Source: Sambucus nigra (Eukaryota; Streptophyta; Magnoliopsida; Dipsacales; Adoxaceae). Taken from it: a DNA stretch of 64,000 nucleotides. Below the pieces are notes generated by a model. It searched no databases. It saw only the letters and a program-made list of their open reading frames with translations, and had not been told where the DNA came from. Every line of letters begins with the position of its first letter. The stretch's first letter is position 1. A program made the position numbers and the translations under genes. Of this stretch, positions 58,614-64,000 are shown in pieces. The stretch spans positions 635,409,217 through 635,473,216 of the forward strand of contig OX422211.1 of assembly GCA_949130495.1 (NCBI GenBank), written 5' to 3'.

Positions 58614-59427
58614 TTAAGATGTATGTAAGCTCAAACTAGACAATAATGGTAGAAATCACACAGTAAATCAATAAAGAAGGGGATGAGGCAAATAAGAAGA
58701 TGATACCAAATATAAGTGGTTCGATTGGAGCCTACGCCCACTGTGCCGTGTGAATGATAGTTTTCACTATAAGTATGGCACTAATGGCCTGTAAATACAA
58801 CACTCAAGCTTTTCTCTCTCTTCTTTAATTTTGACAGAGTTTTGTTAGGGTTGTGAATAATGCCCTCATCTCTCATGGTGTAGATAAAGAGCGTGTGTAG
58901 GACTTGGGGGGTGTAGTGTACCCCCAAGAAGGTGTGGAATGTTTTTAGCCACTGAGGTTGTGCCATATGGCACTGTCATATGTAGAGGATGATGAAATAT
59001 TCCTTCACGTGAGGGAACAATTTAGTTGTAATGGTTTCATCCACGTGGAACCTGCATCCCACGTGCACTACTCCACGCATCTCCCAAATATGTGCTCTGC
59101 CAGCTGTCATTATCGGTTGTAGGATCTAGGCCAAGGACTTCAACTGACCCCGATGGCTGAGGTTGAATCTGTGGGACCTTAACCCTCGTAAAAAGATATA
59201 TGTCTCGTTCACTGGTCTCGTCTTAGACTCATTGGCACTGTGTCAATCGAGTTCGAGGATACTCAATCCTCCAGGAATAGTATAGACCCTATTCTAGAAG
59301 ACTGACGAGGGTCGTGGCCGAGTCATCTTCCCCAAGATGACTGACGACTTCTCCTTCTTGGTCATCTGGTAAGGGTCTGCTGAGGCCGAGGTTCATGGTC
59401 CTGGACAAGGTGATACTTGGCATATCA
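58586..59427 (-). repeat. Element 4 5' LTR
   Basis: Bounded on the inner side by the primer motif and on the outer side by the return of element 3 protease coding. Plus-sense TGGTGATACC ... TTGGCATATCA. 842 bp. No second copy in the window, so the boundaries rest on context rather than on an LTR pair. Confidence 0.7.
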
Positions 59428-60168
59428 AGATGCACTATGGGTGTGTGTACAACGTCCAAAATATAGCTATGCCTCCAGCACCTCCAGTGATGCCAGTAGT
59501 AGAGGGTATGTTTCCTATTCATGGGCTTGAGGGTAGGATTCTTTTTTATATTGGGCATCACATTCTTTTATTAAGATTAGATTTTCACAAGTCTCTTGTT
59601 TACTAGAGACAATTAGCAGTCTCTTTATGTGTGTAGAGTCACCGATGGTTAGTGGTTCACTAATACATTTTCTATCTATAGAGGAATCGATATTATTACT
59701 GGGAGACTGAGTTTATAGACACACTTTCTCATTTTAGACATGGAGGGGTACGATGTGATTCTAGGTATGGACTGGTTGGCAGGGTAGTGAATGATAGTAG
59801 ATTGCTATGAGAGGACCATTGTGTGTTCCATCCCGGGACATGAGATGTTCCTTGTGTAGATGCCATTTTCCAAGGGAGGATCGCGCTCACACTTATATTA
59901 TATTGAGGATGAGACCTCACAGGAGGTGGTAGTTCCATTGGACTCGTCCCCGTAGTTAGGAATTTTGAGGATGTATTTTCGGAGAAACCTGGGCTGCCAC
60001 CGAGACAAGAGATGGTGTTTTTCATCAACTTAGCACCGGGGATGAGACTGATTGCCTGAGCACCATATCTTATGTCCCCGTCAGAGATGTGTGAGTTGAG
60101 AGAGCAAATTTAGAAGCTTTTAGGTCAGGGTTTAATTCGATAGAGCACGTCACCATGGGGGTGCACCG
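59428..60168 (+). pseudogene. Element 3 protease region
   Basis: Resumes with VYNVQNIAMPPAPPVMPVVE and MFPIHGLEGRILF. The active-site D-[ST]-G is lost (reads YIGHH in place of D-x-G-x-x). DMEGYDVILGMDWLAG marks the end of the protease fold near 59740-59790. Several frame changes and stops. Confidence 0.75.
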
Positions 60169-60953
60169 GTGTTATTTGTGAAGAAAAGGGATGGTTCACT
60201 TCACTTATATGTGGATTATAGGGAGCTGAACAAGGTGACAATACAGAATAAGTATATCTTACCTAGGATTGATGACTTGTTTGATCAGTTGAGAGGGAAT
60301 GTGTACTTCTTAAAGATTGATTTGAGGTCGGGTTACCATCAGTTGTGCATTCGAGAGGAGGACGTACCTAAGACTGGTTTCTTATCACGGTACAGATCAT
60401 ACGAGTTTAGGGTGATGTCATTTGGTCTCACCAATGCGCTGCAGTATACATGGACATCATGAATAAAGTATTCAGAGAGTTTTTAGATCAGTTTGTGATA
60501 GTGTTAATTGACGACATTCTAGTTTACTCACGTACTGAGGAGGATCATATTGAGAATTTACATATGGTTCTGCAGAAGTTATGGGACCATCAACTATACG
60601 CCAGTGGATTTTGGCTTTGGGAGGTACAATTTCTTGGCCACATTGTGTCCGAAAGGGGTATTGTTATTGATCCGAGTAAGGTATTAACGGTGAGGGAGTT
60701 GGGACAACCCATAACAGTGATCGAGATTTATAGCTTCTTGGGGTTGGTTGGATATTACCGTTGCTTCACCAATGGGTTCTTAAAGATTGCTTTGCCTTTG
60801 ACGAACTTGACTCGTAAGGGGGTACCATTTGTGTGGAGAGACGAGGGTCAGTTGGCTTTCGACGAGCTAAAGGATAAATTGACATCAGCACCAGTACTTG
60901 CTTTGTACAAGAGTGGATTAGAGTATCAGGTCTATATCGACGCATCCTTGTAG
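60169..60953 (+). pseudogene. Element 3 reverse transcriptase
   Basis: Two overlapping pieces joined by a short deletion/frameshift near 60450. First, [36 protein letters not shown] and VMSFGLTNA; second, VFREFLDQFVIVLIDDILVY, VQFLGHIVSERGIVIDPSKV and SFLGLVGYYRCFTNGFLKIA. The catalytic Asp residues (KIDLRS, LIDDIL) are present. Confidence 0.92.
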
Positions 60954-61290
60954 GGAATTGGGGTGTGTTATAGTTGGAGGAAAGGTCTATATCTTATACG
61001 TGTCAAAAGCTAAATCCCCACAAGAAGAATTACCCCAACCACGACCTTGAGTTGGCAGGGATTGTTTTTTCTGTAAGGATATGGAGGCATTATCGATTAG
61101 GGGAGCAATTTACATTATTCAAGGATCATAAGTCACTTCAGTATCTCTTCACACAGAAGGATCTGAACATGAAGCAGAGGCGGTGGCTAAAATTCGCGAT
61201 AGACTACCAGTTCGATATTCAGTATCATCCTAGTAAGGCTAACGTGGTAGCATATGCGTCGAGCCGACTTCCTACTAGGGGTTTGTAGAG
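60954..61290 (+). pseudogene. Element 3 RNase H
   Basis: After YIDASL and a stop at 60951, a frame change gives SYTCQKLNPHKKNYPNHDLE, LAGIVFSVRIWRHYRLGEQ and FTLFKDHKSLQYLFTQKDLN, then NVVAYASSRLPTRG. The usual DALSR end reads YASSR. Confidence 0.88.
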
Positions 61291-62392
61291 GTTTTAAAGG
61301 CGAAGTGGGATGAACTTCGACATGATGATGAGGTAGCCAAAGCGTACATGGAAGTTTTAGCTATCACACCCGAGATTATTATGTGGGTGGTGAAAGCACA
61401 GGCAGAGGACCAATTTTCTCAGGACCGATTACAATAGTTATTAGCTGAGGGTGAAAGTCTTATTAGATCAGCTTAGATGGAGGCCTACGCTTTAATGGAA
61501 GACTGGTAGTGCTCGAGGATGAAGATTTAAGGCATGCAGTCATGATTGAGTTCTATGGCTCGAGGTTTGCGGTACATCTTGGTGGGGATAAGATTTACCA
61601 AGATATGAGGAGATAGTACTTATGAGCTGGAATGAAAAGAAACATAGCAGAGTTAGTCTCGAAGTGTTTTACTTATCATCTTATGAAAGTTAACCATCAG
61701 AGGCCTTTAGGGATGCTACAACCACTTGATATTTCCATGTGGAAGTGGGAAAGCATTTTGATGGATTTTATCATGGGGCTACTGGCATCCCAGAGGGGTC
61801 ACGATTTCATTAGGGTGATAGTTGATCAGTTGACCAAGGTGGCCCATTCTTGCCAGTTTGGACAGATTACAACACGATTCAGTATGAGAAGCTATTTATT
61901 GCAAATATTGTTAAGATGCACAGGGTACCAATTAATATAGTGTCTGATAGGGATAAGATTTTCGTATTCCATTTCTAACAGAGTTTTTAGGAGGCCATGG
62001 GTACTGATGTGAGGTTGAGTACGGTTTACCATCCACAGACATATGGGAAAACTGAAAGATTTAATCAGATTCTGGAGGAGATGCCAAGGATGTGTATCCT
62101 AGATATTAGAGGAGGAGGGGATCGATATCTTCCCTTGGTAGAATTTGCATATAAAAACTCTTACCAATTCACTATCAGTATGACACCGTTTGAGGCATTA
62201 TAGGGGAGAACTTAACGTTCGCCTTCTTGCTAGTTAGAGTTGGGGGACAACAAGTTATTGGGGATCGAGATTATACATGAGACTACTTCCAAGATCGAGC
62301 TAATTCGGGGACGTATCTATATAGCTCAGGATAGGAAAAAAATATATACTAACGTAGACCGTAGACATGTCGAGTTAGAAGTTGGTGACTAG
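61291..62392 (+). pseudogene. Element 3 integrase
   Basis: The zinc domain is HLGGDKIYQDMRR ... SKCFTYH, where the last Cys reads Tyr. Core: ILMDFIMGLLASQRGHDFIR, IVSDRDKIFVF and YHPQTYGKTERFNQILEE, with D, D and E visible across frame changes at about 61880 and 61990. ITMTPFEAL-type segment at 62180-62203. Stops are frequent. Confidence 0.85.
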
Positions 62393-62818
62393 GTGTTAGT
62401 ACGAGTGTCTGCTGTGAAGGGGATCATGAGGTTAGGCAAGAAGGGTAAGTTAGCACCAAGATACGTGGGGCCATTCCCTGTGATTAATTGGATGGGATCG
62501 GTGGCTTATAGATTAGGATTATCGGAGCACCTTCTATGGATACATGACGTGTTTCATGTGTCATCGCTGAAGAAATACAGGAGGAGTGAGAGAGCAATCT
62601 GGCATGTCCCACTTGAGGAGATTGATTTTCATCCAGATGTCTCATATAAGGAGAGATCCATGGCTATTCTAGATCGTAGTGAGCGTAAGTTGTGGCCCAA
62701 GGCGGTGCCATTAATGCGAGTTCAGTGGGGACACCACAATAGTGAGGAGTCGACATGGGAGCGGGAGGATGACATGCGTGAGAAATATCAAGAGTTATTC
62801 CTCGCAGGTATGTCCTAA
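62393..62818 (+). CDS. Element 3 integrase C-terminus with chromodomain, intact 141-residue frame
   Basis: GKLAPRYVGPFPVINWMGSV and HDVFHVSSLKKYRRSE form the C-terminal integrase end. The chromodomain follows: MAILDRSERKLWPKAVPLMR, VQWGHHNSEESTWEREDDMR and YQELF. In chromoviruses this domain directs insertion to particular chromatin. It is the best preserved coding part of element 3. Confidence 0.9.
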   Translation: MLVRVSAVKGIMRLGKKGKLAPRYVGPFPVINWMGSVAYRLGLSEHLLWIHDVFHVSSLKKYRRSERAIWHVPLEEIDFHPDVSYKERSMAILDRSERKLWPKAVPLMRVQWGHHNSEESTWEREDDMREKYQELFLAGMS

Positions 62819-62853
62819 TTTCGTGGATGAAATTCTTTTGTAAGGGGTAAGTA

Positions 62854-64000
62854 TGTAATACCCCATATTTCTACGTATTTAAAATTTAATCAATTCAAAA
62901 ATTTATTAGAAAAATACGTTTTATTTAAATTACGCGATTTATTAATAAATGAGATTTTTAAATATTAATCAAGATATAGATACCAATTAATATTATAAAA
63001 TAAAATTTACTAAGTGTGAATAGTAGATAATTAGTGATTATTGACGTTTGTCATAGCAGGTGATATGGGTGTATTTGAGTTATCTCACCTGAAGTTGTGT
63101 GTAGACTATTTTGAGGTGAGAAATGAAAAATATCTTTCAAGTGACTTGGATGATAATTTAGAGGTCACAGATGATTGCGAAAGGGTCGAAATAGTCAGAA
63201 TAGTGTACCCGGGGGTATTATTTGGATCCCGGGTCAATTTTATGCCAAACTGACACGTATCGGGGGCCTTTTGGTCATTTGGCTTATGGAGGTTTAGAGA
63301 CCTACGAAATTTAGAGGCTTATATCAGATGATGAGAGGGTGATGTTAGCGTTAGAAACACCACAAACCTTAAAGGAGCCATTAGAGAAGAAGGGGAGACC
63401 ATTCTCAAGGTTAAGGAGGAGTTCTTAAAGAATTGGAACTTGTTCTTGCATCCTAATATTCTGTCAAGGCAAGTTGTTTATTGCAAATCAATATGAAGTT
63501 ACAATACCCATGTAATGACGACTTTGATTATATGTATTCTTTTGATGTTACTGGAAGAAAAGTTTATAGTTGTACATGTTTGGGAAAGAAATTGCATGTA
63601 GTTTGAATGAAAATCTATAAAGGACAAGTTATCGGAGATTTTTAGTCATTTCTACGATTTAAATCTGGGATGGGGAATATTGAAATCTAGGGTTCTTGAG
63701 GACTTGATGAGTTAATCCATTTTTGATTGGTAATTTTAATGTTTTGAGGATTAATTTATGTTAAAAATTACCCCCATACATGTAGAAATGGTTAGGAACA
63801 TATGGCCTTGAATTTCGTGAAGCAACATGGGAGTTGTGTTAAGTAAAAATGGTGAAAATTTTGTAAAAATGCATGAAGAAGACAAAGTAGCAAAACTGTA
63901 CAGAATCGAATCGATTCGTCCTAGGGCGAATTGATTCGGTTGCCCAGAAAACTAAAAATTTCCCTATTTAGCCTAGAATTCCTCAATTGATGTCGTGTAA
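62854..64000 (+). repeat. Element 3 3' LTR (partial, continues beyond the window)
   Basis: Starts TGTAATACCCCATATTTC after 'aattcttttgtaaggggtaa' and matches the first part of 47388-50391, including near-identical sequence over the last 200 bp. It should extend about 1.8 kb further. Confidence 0.93.

Larger units (their letters stand above)
51754..59427 (-). mobile_element. Element 4: Tat-lineage retrotransposon lacking its 3' LTR
   Basis: Minus-strand element with a 5' LTR at 58586-59427, primer site, gag, protease, RT, two RNase H domains and integrase, then tandem repeats that abut element 3 gag at 51753/51754. I find no second copy of the LTR at the left end, so the 3' LTR and the left target duplication are gone. 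Element 3 coding continues across the insertion from SQAQ to MHYGCVYNVQN. No antisense genes are present, unlike elements 1 and 2. Confidence 0.87.
47388..64000 (+). mobile_element. Element 3: chromovirus (Tekay/Del-type Ty3/gypsy), running off the right edge
   Basis: A 3.0-kb 5' LTR (47388-50391), primer site TAGTATCAGAGC, gag, an insertion by element 4, protease, RT, RNase H, integrase and a chromodomain follow in order on the plus strand. The segment 'cctaatttcgtggatgaaat' then leads to a purine stretch and the 3' LTR from 62854. Long LTRs, the tRNA-Met primer site and the C-terminal chromodomain are typical of Tekay/Del chromoviruses. Many stops and frameshifts are present. Only 1147 bp of the 3' LTR are inside the window. 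Confidence 0.92.

Noticed and set aside
50392..62853. Centromeric chromovirus (CRM) identity for element 3
   Set aside because: A canonical chromodomain at the integrase end and LTRs of about 3 kb favour Tekay/Del over CRM.

Overview
The window looks like repeat-rich heterochromatin from a flowering plant. It holds plant-specific families only: Ty3/gypsy Tat-type elements with two RNase H domains, a Tekay/Del-type chromovirus, Sirevirus-like Ty1/copia material and a CACTA (En/Spm) DNA transposon. I see no host protein gene, tRNA, rRNA or CRISPR array. Nearly every coding region carries stops or frameshifts, so the entries are mostly pseudogenes. The species cannot be read from the sequence.

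Layout. (1) 1-17358: a CACTA transposon read on the minus strand, running off the left edge. Its transposase (tnp2) is cut in two by a complete Tat retrotransposon (element 1, 3513-14289, plus strand, 408-bp LTRs). (2) 17360-44680: a tandem array of a gag-only, Sirevirus-like retrotransposon on the minus strand. Neighbouring units share LTRs (LTR-a, int1, LTR-b, int2, LTR-c, int3, LTR-d; period about 4.5 kb). LTR-a is cut by the CACTA. LTR-b is cut by a second Tat element (element 2, 21197-33034, minus strand, 576-bp LTRs, 5-bp target duplication GTTGT). LTR-d is cut by a 1980-bp solo LTR. (3) 44681-47387: old sequence with a protease-type remnant of another gypsy element. (4) 47388 to beyond the right edge: a chromovirus with LTRs of about 3 kb and a chromodomain, whose gag-protease junction is interrupted by a third Tat element (element 4, 51754-59427, minus strand) that has lost its 3' LTR.

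How the parts relate. The Tat elements have the order gag, protease, reverse transcriptase, RNase H, archaeal-type RNase H, integrase. Elements 1 and 2 also carry a long region between integrase and 3' LTR that encodes, on the opposite strand, a split antisense gene (Transposase_28-like first domain plus a charged coiled-coil tail) followed by a second coiled-coil ORF. All three have tandem repeats in this downstream region. By hand count, element 1 LTRs differ at about 15 of 408 sites and element 2 LTRs at about 45 of 576, so element 1 appears younger.

The most notable signals are the shared-LTR array of gag-only units, the antisense gene pair kept in two different Tat elements, and the repeat arrays that could seed satellites. 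I did not find a wholly new system.
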